Assembly: GCF_051014685.1 (NCBI RefSeq)
Contig: NW_027479286.1
Span: 62,001-126,000, forward strand
Direction: 5' to 3'
Source of the DNA: Ptiloglossa arizonensis
Taxonomy: Eukaryota; Arthropoda; Insecta; Hymenoptera; Colletidae
DNA: 64,000 bases
Shown here: piece after piece, positions 26,131 to 37,023 of the stretch
Numbering within the stretch: position 1 is the stretch's first letter
How the letters are laid out: every line of letters begins with the position of its first letter
Translations under genes and position numbers: made by a program
The notes under the pieces: generated by a model
The model's input: the letters and a program-made list of their open reading frames with translations, nothing else
Told to the model about the DNA's origin: nothing
The model's database searches: none

Positions 26131-28786
26131 TATCTCGCGAACGGATTGACCAAACCCAAAAATTCCTGCTGCGTCTGAAAGTAGAAACTCGCCCGATTAC
26201 AACGGTATGGGTATTTTTTCCCTAGCCCATTCTGGTTAAGCGTTTGGAGCAGCAGAATTGCGAAAAATTTGTTGTCTTCTCAACCATTTCTTAGCTTCAA
26301 AGTCCCATATCTCGCGAACGGATTGACCGAACCCAAAAATTCCTATTGTAACTGAAAGTAGAAACTTGCCCGATTACAACGGTATGTGTATTTTTTCCCT
26401 AGGCCATTCTGGTTAAGCGTTTGGAGCAGCAGAATTGCGAAAAATTTGTTGTCTTCTCAACCATTTCTTAGCTTCAAAGTCCCATATCTCGCGAACGGAT
26501 TGACCGAACCCAAAAATTCCTATTGTAACTGAAAGTAGAAACTTGCCCGATTACAACGGTATGTGTATTTTTTCCCTAGGCCATTCAGGTTAAGCGTTTG
26601 GAGCAGCAGAGTTGCGAAAAATTTGTTGTCTTCTCAACCATTTCTTAGTTTCAAACTCCCATATCTCGCGAACGGATTGACCTAACCCAAAAATTCCTAT
26701 TGCATCTAAAAGTAGAAACTCGCCCGATTACAACGGTACGTGTATTTTTCCCCTACGCCATTCTGGTTAAGCGTTTGGATCAGCAGAATTGCGAAAAATT
26801 TTATGCCTTCTCAACCATTTCTTGGCTTCAAACTCCCATATCTCGCGAACGGATTGACCAAACCCAAAAATTCCTGATGCTTGTGAAAGTAGAAACTCTC
26901 CCAATTACAACGGTATGTGTATTTTTTCCCTAGCCCATTCTGGTTATGCGTTTGGAGCAGCAGAATTGCGAAAAATTTGTTGTCTTCTCAACCATTTGTT
27001 AGATTCAAAGTCCCATATCTCGCGAACGGATTGACCAAACCCAAAAATTCCTGTTGCGTCTGAAAGTAGAAACTCTCCCGATTACAACGGTATGTGTATT
27101 TTTTCCCTAGGCCATTCTGGTTAAGCGTTTGGAGCAGCAGAATTGCGGAAAATTTGTTGTGTTCTCAACCATTTCTTAGCTTCAAAGACCCATATCTCGC
27201 GAACGGATTGACCAAATCCAAAAATTCCTGCTGCGTCTGAAAGTAGAAACTCGCCCGATTACAACGGTATGCGTATTTTTTCCCTAGGCCATTCTGGTTA
27301 TGCGTTTGGAGCAGCAGAATTGCGCAAAATTTTTTGCCTTCTCAACCATTTCTTGGCTTCAAACTCCCATATCTCGCGAACGGATTGACCTAACCCAAAA
27401 ATTCCTGTTGCGTCTGAAGGTAGAAACTCGCCCGATTACAACGGTATGTGTATTTTTTCCCTAGGCCATTCTGGTTAAGCGTTTGGAGCAGCAGAATTGC
27501 GAAAAATTTTTTGCCTTCTCAACCATTTCTTGGCTTCAAACTCCCATATCTCGCGAGCGGATTGACCAAACCCAAAAATTCCTGATGCTTGTGAAAGTAG
27601 AAACTCTCCCGGTTACAACGGTATGTGTATTTTTTCCCTAGCCCATTCTGGTTAAGCGTTTGGAGCAGCAGAATTGCGAAAAATTTGTTGTCTTCTCAAC
27701 CATTTCTTAGCTTCAAAGTCCCATATCTCGCGAAAGGATTGACCGAACCCAAAAATTCCTATTGTAACTGAAAGTAGAAACTCGCCCGATTACAACGGTA
27801 TGTGTATTTTTTCCCTAGCCCATTCTGGTTAAGCGATTGGAGCAGCAGGAGGGCGAAAAATTTGTTGTCTTGTCAACCATATCTTAGCTTCAAAGTCCCA
27901 TATCTCGCGAACGGATTGACCGAACCCAAAAATTCCTATTGTAACTGAAAGTAGAAACTTGCCCGATTACAACGGTATGTGTATTTTTTCCCTAGGCCAT
28001 TCTGGTTAAGCGTTTGGAGCAGCAGAATTGCGAAAAATTTGTTGTCTTCTCAACCATTTCTTAATTTCAAACTCCCATATCTCGCGAACGCATTGACCTA
28101 ACCCAAAAATTTCTATTGCATCTGAAAGTACAAAACTCGCCCGATTACAACGGTATCTGTATTTTTTCCCTAGGCCATTCTGGTTATGCGTTTGGAGCAG
28201 CTGAATTGCGAAAAATTTTATGCCTTCTTAAACATTTCTTGGATTCAAACTCCCATATCTCGCGAACGGATTGACCTAACCCAAAAATTCCTGTTGCGTC
28301 TGAAAGTAGAAACTCGCCCGATTACAACGGTATGTGTATTTTTTCCCTAGCCCGTTCTGGTTAAGCGTTTGGAGCAGCAGAATTGCGAAAAATTTGTTGT
28401 CTTCTCGACCATTTCTTAGGTTCAAACTCTCATATCTCGCGAACGGATTGTCCTAACCCAAAAATTCCTATTGCATTTGAAAGTAGAAACTCGCCCGATT
28501 ACAACGGTACGTGTATTTTTCCCCTAGCGCATTCTGGTCAAGCGATTGGAGCAGCAGAATTGCGAGAAATTTGTGGTCTTGTCAACCATTTCTTAGCTTC
28601 AAAGTCCCATATCTCGCGAACGGATTGACCGACCCCAAAAATTCCTATTGTAACTGAAAGTTGAAACTCGCCCGATTACAACGGTATGCGTATTTTTTCC
28701 CTAGGCCATTCTGGTTAAGCGTTTGGAGCAGCAGATTTGCGAAAAATTTGTTGTCTTCTCAACCATTTCTTAGCTTCAAACTCCCA
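26131..28786 (+). repeat. Tandem duplication B, copy 1 (15 monomers)
   Basis: A 2656-bp unit immediately repeated downstream. Rare variants all recur at +2656: GTATGGGTATT (26205), CCATTCAGGTTAAGCG, CAGAGTTGCG, CTCTCCCAATTAC, CATTTGTTAGATTC, GCGAAAGGATTG, GTACAAAACTC (28128), GTATCTGTATT and GCGAGAAATTTG. I found no difference between the copies by eye. The left edge is set where TTGGCTTCAAAGTCCC (copy 1) and TTAGCTTCAAACTCCC (copy 2) stop disagreeing. Confidence 0.85.
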
Positions 28787-31442
28787 TATCTCGCGAACGG
28801 ATTGACCAAACCCAAAAATTCCTGCTGCGTCTGAAAGTAGAAACTCGCCCGATTACAACGGTATGGGTATTTTTTCCCTAGCCCATTCTGGTTAAGCGTT
28901 TGGAGCAGCAGAATTGCGAAAAATTTGTTGTCTTCTCAACCATTTCTTAGCTTCAAAGTCCCATATCTCGCGAACGGATTGACCGAACCCAAAAATTCCT
29001 ATTGTAACTGAAAGTAGAAACTTGCCCGATTACAACGGTATGTGTATTTTTTCCCTAGGCCATTCTGGTTAAGCGTTTGGAGCAGCAGAATTGCGAAAAA
29101 TTTGTTGTCTTCTCAACCATTTCTTAGCTTCAAAGTCCCATATCTCGCGAACGGATTGACCGAACCCAAAAATTCCTATTGTAACTGAAAGTAGAAACTT
29201 GCCCGATTACAACGGTATGTGTATTTTTTCCCTAGGCCATTCAGGTTAAGCGTTTGGAGCAGCAGAGTTGCGAAAAATTTGTTGTCTTCTCAACCATTTC
29301 TTAGTTTCAAACTCCCATATCTCGCGAACGGATTGACCTAACCCAAAAATTCCTATTGCATCTAAAAGTAGAAACTCGCCCGATTACAACGGTACGTGTA
29401 TTTTTCCCCTACGCCATTCTGGTTAAGCGTTTGGATCAGCAGAATTGCGAAAAATTTTATGCCTTCTCAACCATTTCTTGGCTTCAAACTCCCATATCTC
29501 GCGAACGGATTGACCAAACCCAAAAATTCCTGATGCTTGTGAAAGTAGAAACTCTCCCAATTACAACGGTATGTGTATTTTTTCCCTAGCCCATTCTGGT
29601 TATGCGTTTGGAGCAGCAGAATTGCGAAAAATTTGTTGTCTTCTCAACCATTTGTTAGATTCAAAGTCCCATATCTCGCGAACGGATTGACCAAACCCAA
29701 AAATTCCTGTTGCGTCTGAAAGTAGAAACTCTCCCGATTACAACGGTATGTGTATTTTTTCCCTAGGCCATTCTGGTTAAGCGTTTGGAGCAGCAGAATT
29801 GCGGAAAATTTGTTGTGTTCTCAACCATTTCTTAGCTTCAAAGACCCATATCTCGCGAACGGATTGACCAAATCCAAAAATTCCTGCTGCGTCTGAAAGT
29901 AGAAACTCGCCCGATTACAACGGTATGCGTATTTTTTCCCTAGGCCATTCTGGTTATGCGTTTGGAGCAGCAGAATTGCGCAAAATTTTTTGCCTTCTCA
30001 ACCATTTCTTGGCTTCAAACTCCCATATCTCGCGAACGGATTGACCTAACCCAAAAATTCCTGTTGCGTCTGAAGGTAGAAACTCGCCCGATTACAACGG
30101 TATGTGTATTTTTTCCCTAGGCCATTCTGGTTAAGCGTTTGGAGCAGCAGAATTGCGAAAAATTTTTTGCCTTCTCAACCATTTCTTGGCTTCAAACTCC
30201 CATATCTCGCGAGCGGATTGACCAAACCCAAAAATTCCTGATGCTTGTGAAAGTAGAAACTCTCCCGGTTACAACGGTATGTGTATTTTTTCCCTAGCCC
30301 ATTCTGGTTAAGCGTTTGGAGCAGCAGAATTGCGAAAAATTTGTTGTCTTCTCAACCATTTCTTAGCTTCAAAGTCCCATATCTCGCGAAAGGATTGACC
30401 GAACCCAAAAATTCCTATTGTAACTGAAAGTAGAAACTCGCCCGATTACAACGGTATGTGTATTTTTTCCCTAGCCCATTCTGGTTAAGCGATTGGAGCA
30501 GCAGGAGGGCGAAAAATTTGTTGTCTTGTCAACCATATCTTAGCTTCAAAGTCCCATATCTCGCGAACGGATTGACCGAACCCAAAAATTCCTATTGTAA
30601 CTGAAAGTAGAAACTTGCCCGATTACAACGGTATGTGTATTTTTTCCCTAGGCCATTCTGGTTAAGCGTTTGGAGCAGCAGAATTGCGAAAAATTTGTTG
30701 TCTTCTCAACCATTTCTTAATTTCAAACTCCCATATCTCGCGAACGCATTGACCTAACCCAAAAATTTCTATTGCATCTGAAAGTACAAAACTCGCCCGA
30801 TTACAACGGTATCTGTATTTTTTCCCTAGGCCATTCTGGTTATGCGTTTGGAGCAGCTGAATTGCGAAAAATTTTATGCCTTCTTAAACATTTCTTGGAT
30901 TCAAACTCCCATATCTCGCGAACGGATTGACCTAACCCAAAAATTCCTGTTGCGTCTGAAAGTAGAAACTCGCCCGATTACAACGGTATGTGTATTTTTT
31001 CCCTAGCCCGTTCTGGTTAAGCGTTTGGAGCAGCAGAATTGCGAAAAATTTGTTGTCTTCTCGACCATTTCTTAGGTTCAAACTCTCATATCTCGCGAAC
31101 GGATTGTCCTAACCCAAAAATTCCTATTGCATTTGAAAGTAGAAACTCGCCCGATTACAACGGTACGTGTATTTTTCCCCTAGCGCATTCTGGTCAAGCG
31201 ATTGGAGCAGCAGAATTGCGAGAAATTTGTGGTCTTGTCAACCATTTCTTAGCTTCAAAGTCCCATATCTCGCGAACGGATTGACCGACCCCAAAAATTC
31301 CTATTGTAACTGAAAGTTGAAACTCGCCCGATTACAACGGTATGCGTATTTTTTCCCTAGGCCATTCTGGTTAAGCGTTTGGAGCAGCAGATTTGCGAAA
31401 AATTTGTTGTCTTCTCAACCATTTCTTAGCTTCAAACTCCCA
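28787..31442 (+). repeat. Tandem duplication B, copy 2 (15 monomers)
   Basis: Second copy of the 2656-bp unit. Identity with copy 1 runs on to about 31462, where copy 2 reads GACCTAACCC and copy 1 continues GACCAAACCC. The exchange point therefore lies in the conserved CATATCTCGCGAACGGATTG core. The duplication is either very recent or an assembly duplication. Confidence 0.85.
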
Positions 31443-32578
31443 TATCTCGCGAACGGATTGACCTAACCCAAAAATTCCTATTGCATCTGAAAGTAGAAAC
31501 TCGCCCGATTACAACGGTATGTGTATTTTTCCCCTAGCCCATTCTGGTTAAGCGTTTGGAGCAGCAGAATTGCGAAAAATTTGTTGTATTCTCAACCATT
31601 TATTAGCTTCAAAGTCCCATATCTCGCGAACGGATTGACCGAACCCAAAAATTCCTATTGTAACTGAAAGTAGAAACTCGCCCGATTACAACGGTATGCG
31701 TATTTTTTCCCTAGGCCATTCTGGGTAAGCGTTTGGAGCAGCAGAATTGCGAAAAATTTGTTGTCTTCCCAACCATTTCTTAGCTTCAAACTCTCATATC
31801 TCGCGAACGGATTGTCCTAACCCAAAAATTCCTATTGCATTTGAAAGCAGAAACTCGCCCGATTACAACAGTACGTGTATTTTTCCCCTAGGGCATTCTG
31901 GTCAAGCGATTGGAGCAGCAGAAGTGCGAAAAATTTGTGGTCTTGTCAACAATTTCTTAGCTTCAAACTCCCATACCTTGCGAACGGATTGACCTAACCC
32001 AAAAATTCCTATTGAATCTGAAAGTAGAAACTCGCCCCATTACAACGGTATGTGTATTTTTTCCCAAGGGCATTCTGGTTAAGCGTTTGGAGTAGCCGAA
32101 TTGCGAAAAATTTGTTGTCTTCTCAACCATTTCTTAGCTTGAAACTCCCATATGTCGCGAACCGATTGACCTAACCCAAAAATTCCTATTGCCCTTGAAA
32201 GTAGAAACTCGCCCGATTACAACGGTACGCGTATTTTTTCCCTAGGCCATTCTGGTTAAGCGTTTGGAGCAGCAGATTTGCGAAAAATTTGTTGTCTTCT
32301 CAACCATATCTTAGCTTCAAACCCTCATATCTCGTGGACGGATTGACCTAACCCAAAAATTCCTATTGCATCTGAAAGTAGACACTCGGCGGATTACAAC
32401 GGTATGTGTATTTTTTCCCTAGGGCATTCTGGTTAAGCTTTTGGAGCAGCAGAATTGCGCAAAATTTTTTGCCTTCTCAACCATTTCTTGGCTTCAAACT
32501 CCCATATCTCGCGAACGGATTGACCTAACCCAAAAATTCCTGTTGCGTCTGAAAGTAGAAACTCGCCCGATTACAACG

Positions 32579-32755
32579 GTATGTGTATTTTTTCCCTAGG
32601 CCATTCTGGTTAAGCGTTTGGAGCAGCAGAATTGCGAAAAATTTGTTGCCTTCTCAACCATTTCTTAGCTTCAAACTCCCATATCTCGCGAACGGATTGA
32701 ACTAACCCAAAAATTCCTGTTGCGTCTGAAAGTAGAAACTCGCCCGATTACAACG
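32579..32755 (+). repeat. Reference monomer with internal landmarks
   Basis: This 177-bp copy is used to locate monomer parts. T6 tract 32588-32593; CCTAGG 32595-32600; TGGTTAAGCG 32607-32616; AAAAATTT 32637-32644; GCTTCAAACTC 32668-32678; TCGCGA (NruI site) 32686-32691 inside the most conserved core; AAAAATT 32709-32715; hypervariable window 32719-32728; CENP-B-box-like element from 32742 into the next copy. The CCTAGG block supplies the stop codon that closes most chance plus-strand frames. The next monomer (32756-32932) is identical to this one, including the rare GAACTAACCC variant at the core edge, so the pair is a very recent single-monomer duplication. Confidence 0.9.
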
Positions 32756-32758
32756 GTA
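32742..32758 (-). promoter_or_regulatory. CENP-B-box-like element (one per monomer)
   Basis: On the minus strand this 17-bp stretch reads TACCGTTGTAATCGGGC. Against the mammalian CENP-B box consensus YTTCGTTGGAARCGGGA I count 12 matches of 17. Against the essential core NTTCGNNNNANNCGGGN I count 7 of 9, the two missing being the TT of TTCG. Most monomers carry the same string, so it recurs about every 177 bp. No binding protein can be inferred from the window, and a match of this quality could arise by chance when both strands of a monomer are scanned. Confidence 0.3.
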
Positions 32759-32956
32759 TGTGTATTTTTTCCCTAGGCCATTCTGGTTAAGCGTTTGGAG
32801 CAGCAGAATTGCGAAAAATTTGTTGCCTTCTCAACCATTTCTTAGCTTCAAACTCCCATATCTCGCGAACGGATTGAACTAACCCAAAAATTCCTGTTGC
32901 GTCTGAAAGTAGAAACTCGCCCGATTACAACGGTATGTGTATTTTTTCCCTAGCCC

Positions 32957-35900
32957 ATTCTGGTTAAGCGTTTGGAGAAGCAGAATTGCTAAAAATTTGT
33001 TGTCTTCTCAACCATTTCTTAGCTTCAAAGTCCCATATCTCGCGAACCGATTGACCAAACCCAAAAATTTCTTCTGCGTCTGAAAGTAGAAACTCGCCCG
33101 ATTACAACGGTATGTGTATTTTTCCCCTAGGGCATTCTGGTTAAGCGATTGGAGCAGCAGAAGTGCGAAAAATTTGTTGTCTTCTCAACCATTTCTTGGC
33201 TTCAAACTCTCATATCGCGCGAACGGATTGATCTAACCCAAAAATTCCTATTGAATTTGAAGGTAGAAACTCGCCCGATTACAACGGTATGTGTATTTTT
33301 TCCCTAGGCCATTCTGGTTAAGCGTTTGGAGCAGCAGAAGTGCGAAAAATTTGTTGCCTTCTCAACCATTTCTTAGCTTCAAACTCCCATATCTCGCGAA
33401 CGGATTGACCTAACCCAAAAATTCCTGTTGCGTCTGAAAGTAGAAACTCGCCCGATTACAACGGTATATGTATTTTTTCCCTAGCCCATTCTGGTTAAGC
33501 GTTTGGAGCAGCAGAATTGCGAAAAATTTTTTGCCTTCTCAACCATTTCTTGGCTTTAAACTCCCATATCTCGCAAACGGTTTGACATAACCCTAAATTC
33601 CTATTGCATCTGAAAGCAGAAGTTCGCCTAATTACAACGGTATGTGTATTTTTTCCCTAGGTCATTCTGGTTAAGCGTTTGGAGCAGCAGAATTGCGAAA
33701 AATTTTTTGCCTTCTCAACCATTTCTTAGCTTGAAACTCCCATATGTCGCGAACCGATTGACCTAACCCAAAAATTCCTATTGCATCTGGAAGTAGAAAC
33801 TCGCCCGATTACAACGGTATGTGCATTTTTTCCCTAGGCCATTCTGGTTAAGCGTGTGGAGCAGCAGAATTGCGAAAAATTTGTTGTCTTCTCAACCATT
33901 TCTTAGCTTGAAACTCCCATATGTCGCGAACCGATTGACCTAACCCAAAAATTCCTATTGCCCTTGAAAGTAGAAACTCGCCCGATTACAACGGTACGTG
34001 TATTTTTCCCCTAGGCCATTCTGGTTAAGCGTTTGGAGCAGCAGAATTACGAAAAATTTTTTGCCTTCTCCACCATTTCTTGGCTTCAAACTCCCATATC
34101 TCGCGAACGGTTTGACGTAACCCTAAATTCCTATTGCATCTGAAAGTAGAAATTCGCCTAATTACAACGGTATGTGTATTTTTTCCCTAGGCCATTCTGG
34201 TTAAGCGTTTGGAGCAGCAGAATTGCGAAAAATTTTTTGCCTTCTCAACCATTTCTTGGCTTTAAACTCCCATATCTCGCGAACGGTTTGACATAACCCT
34301 AAATTCCTATTGCATCTGAAAGTAGAAATTCGCCTAATTACAACGGTATGTGTATTTTTTCCCTAGGCCATTCTGGTTAAGCGTTTGGAGCAGCAGAATT
34401 GCGAAAAATTTTTTGCCTTCTCAACCATTTCTTGGCTTCAAACTCCCATATCTCGCGAACGCATTGACCTAACCCAAAAATTCCTTCTGCGTCTGAAAGT
34501 AGAAACTCGCCCGATTACAACGGTATGTGTATTTTTTCCCTAGACCATTCTGGTTAAGCGTTTGGAGCAGCAGAATTGTGAAAAATTGTTTGCCTTCTCT
34601 ACCATTTCTTGGCTTCAAACTCCCATATCTCGCGAACGGATTGACCTAACCCAAAAATTCCTATTGCATCTGGAAGTAGAAACTCGCCCGATTACAACGG
34701 TATGTGTATTTTTTCCCTAGGCCATTCTGGTTAAGCGTTTGGAGCAGCAGAATAGCGAAAAATTTGTTGTCTTCTCAACCATTTCTTAGCATGAAACTCC
34801 CATATGTCGCGAACCGATTGACCTAACCCAAAAATTCCTATTGCCCTTGAAAGTAGAAACTCGCCCGATTACAACGGTACGTGTATTTTTCCCCTAGGCC
34901 ATTCTGGTTAAGCGATTGGAGCAGCAGAAGTGCGAAAAATTTGTTGTTTTGACAACCATTTCTTAGCTTCAAAGTCCCATATCTCGCGAACGGATTGACC
35001 TAACCCAAAAATTCCTATTGTAACTGAAAGTAGAAACTCGCCCGATTACAAGGGCACGCGTATTTTTCCCTAGGCCATCCTGGTTAAGCGTTTGGAGCAG
35101 CAGATTTGCGAAAAATTTGTTGTCTTCTCAACCATATCTTAGCTTCAAACTCTCATATCTCGCGAACGGATTGACCTAACCCAAAAATTCCTATTGCATT
35201 TGAAAGTAGAAACTCGCCCGATTACAACGGTATGTGTATTTTTTCCCTAGGCCATTCTGGTTAAGCGTTTGGGGCAGCAGAATTGCGAAAAATTTTTTGC
35301 CTTCTCAACCATTTCTTGGTTTCAAACTCCCATATCTCGCGAACGGATCGAACAAACATAAAAATTCCTATTGCATCTGAAAGTAGAAACTCGCCCGATT
35401 ACAACGGTATGTGTATTTTTTGCCTAGTCCATTCTGGTTAAGCATTTGGAGCAGCAGAATTGTGAAAAATTTTTTGCCTTCTCTACAATTTCTTGGCTTC
35501 AAACTGCCATACCTTGCGAACGGATTGACCTAACCCAAAAATTCCTATTACATCTGAAAGTAGAAACTCGCCCGATTACAACGGTATGTGTATTTTTTCC
35601 CAAGGCCATTCTGGTTAAGCGTTTGGAGCAGCAAAATTGCGAAAAATTTGTTGTCTTCTCAACCATTTCTTAGCTTGAAACTCCCATATGTCGCGAACCG
35701 ATTGACCTAACCCAAAAATTCCTATTGCCCATGAAAGTAGAAACTCGCCCGATTACAGCGGTACGTGTATTTTTTCCCTGGGCCATTCTGGTTAAGCCTT
35801 TGGATCAGCTGAATTGCGAAAAATTTTATGCCTTCTCAACCATTTCTTGGCTTCAAACTCCCATATCTCGCGAACGGATTGACCAAACCCAAAAATTCCT

Positions 35901-37023
35901 GATGCTTGTGAAAGTAGAAGCTCTCCCGATTACAACGGTATGTGTATTTTTTCCCTAGCCCATTCTGGTTATGCGTTTGGAGCAGCAGAATTGCGAAAAA
36001 TTTGTTATCTTCTCAACCATTTCTTAGCTTCAAAGTCCCATATCTCGCGAACGGATTGACCTAACCCAAAAATTCCTATTGCAACTGAATGTAGAAACTC
36101 GGCCGATTACAACGGTATGTGTATTTTTTCCCTAGGGCAATCTAGTTAAGCGTTTGGAGAAGCAGAATTGCGCAAAATTTTTTGCCTTCTCAACCATTTC
36201 TTGGCTTCAAACTCCCATATCTCGCGAACGGATTGACCTAACCCAAAAATTCCTATTGCAACTGAATGTAGAAACTCGGCCGATTACAACGGTATGTGTA
36301 TTTTTTCCCTAGGGCAATCTAGTTAAGCGTTTGGAGCAGCAGAAGTGCGAAAAATTTGTTGCCTTCTCAACCATTTCTTAGCTTCAAACTCCCATATCTC
36401 GCGAACGGATTGACCTAACCCAAAAATTCCTGTTGCGTCTGAAAGTAGAAACTCGCCCGATTACAACGGTATGTGTATTTTTTCCCTAGGCCATTCTGGT
36501 TAAGCGTTTGGAGCAGCAGAAGTGCGAAAAATTTGTTGCCTTCTCAACCATTTCTTAGCTTCAAACTCCCATATCTCGCGAACGGATTGACCTAACCCAA
36601 AAATTCCTGTTGCGTCTGAAAGTAGAAACTCGCCCGATTACAACGGTATGTGTATTTTTTCCCTAGCCCATTCTGGTTATGCGTTTGGAGCAGAAGAATT
36701 GCGAAAAATTTGTTATCTTCTCAACCATTTCTTAGCTTCAAAGTCCCATATCTCGCGAACGGATTGACCTAACCCAAAAATTCCTATTGCAACTGAATGT
36801 AGAAACTCGGCCGATTACAACGGTATGTGTATTTTTTCCCTAGGGCAATCTAGTTAAGCGTTTGGAGAAGCAGAATTGCGCAAAAATTGTTGTCTTCTCA
36901 ACCATTTCTTAGCTTCAAAGTCCCATATCTCGCGAACGGATTGTCCTAACCCAAAAATTCCTATTGCATTTGAAAGCAGAAACTCGCCCGATTACAACGG
37001 TGTGCGTATTTTTTCCCTAGGCC
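32957..37023 (+). repeat. Duplication D, copy 1, plus spacer monomers
   Basis: Copy 1 of a 23- to 26-monomer duplication occupies 32957 to about 36250. It includes the shortened GACATAACCCTAAATTCC monomers (about 33580 and 34288), GACGTAACCC (34114), GTATGTGCATT (33818), GCCATCCTGG (about 35083), GAACAAACATAAAA (about 35351) and GGGCAATCTAGTTAAG (36135). From 36251 to 37023 the same GGGCAATCTAG monomer is tandemly repeated (GCAATCTAG at 36137, 36314, 36845), and a GAAGTGCG monomer occurs twice, 177 bp apart (about 36343, 36520). Confidence 0.75.

Larger units (their letters stand above)
31443..32956 (+). repeat. Diverged monomers, zone C1
   Basis: About eight and a half monomers with many private changes: CCCAAGGGC (about 32063), GTAGCCGAATTG, CATATGTCGCGAACCG, CATACCTTGCGAACGG (about 31971), CTCGTGGACGG, CTCGGCGGATTAC and AAGCTTTTGG. 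It contains the identical monomer pair 32579-32932. The part up to about 32588 recurs at 41.2-42.8 kb. Chance open frames are common here because CCTAGG is mutated in some copies. Confidence 0.75.

Noticed and set aside
28128..28145. One-base insertion GTACAAAACTC as a frameshift in a gene
   Set aside because: There is no gene. It is a monomer variant copied at 30784 and 41219 and useful only as a duplication marker.
32588..32715. Phased A-tracts causing intrinsic DNA bending
   Set aside because: Three A/T tracts per monomer start about 49, 72 and 56 bp apart, which is not a consistent multiple of the helical turn. Curvature cannot be claimed without calculation.
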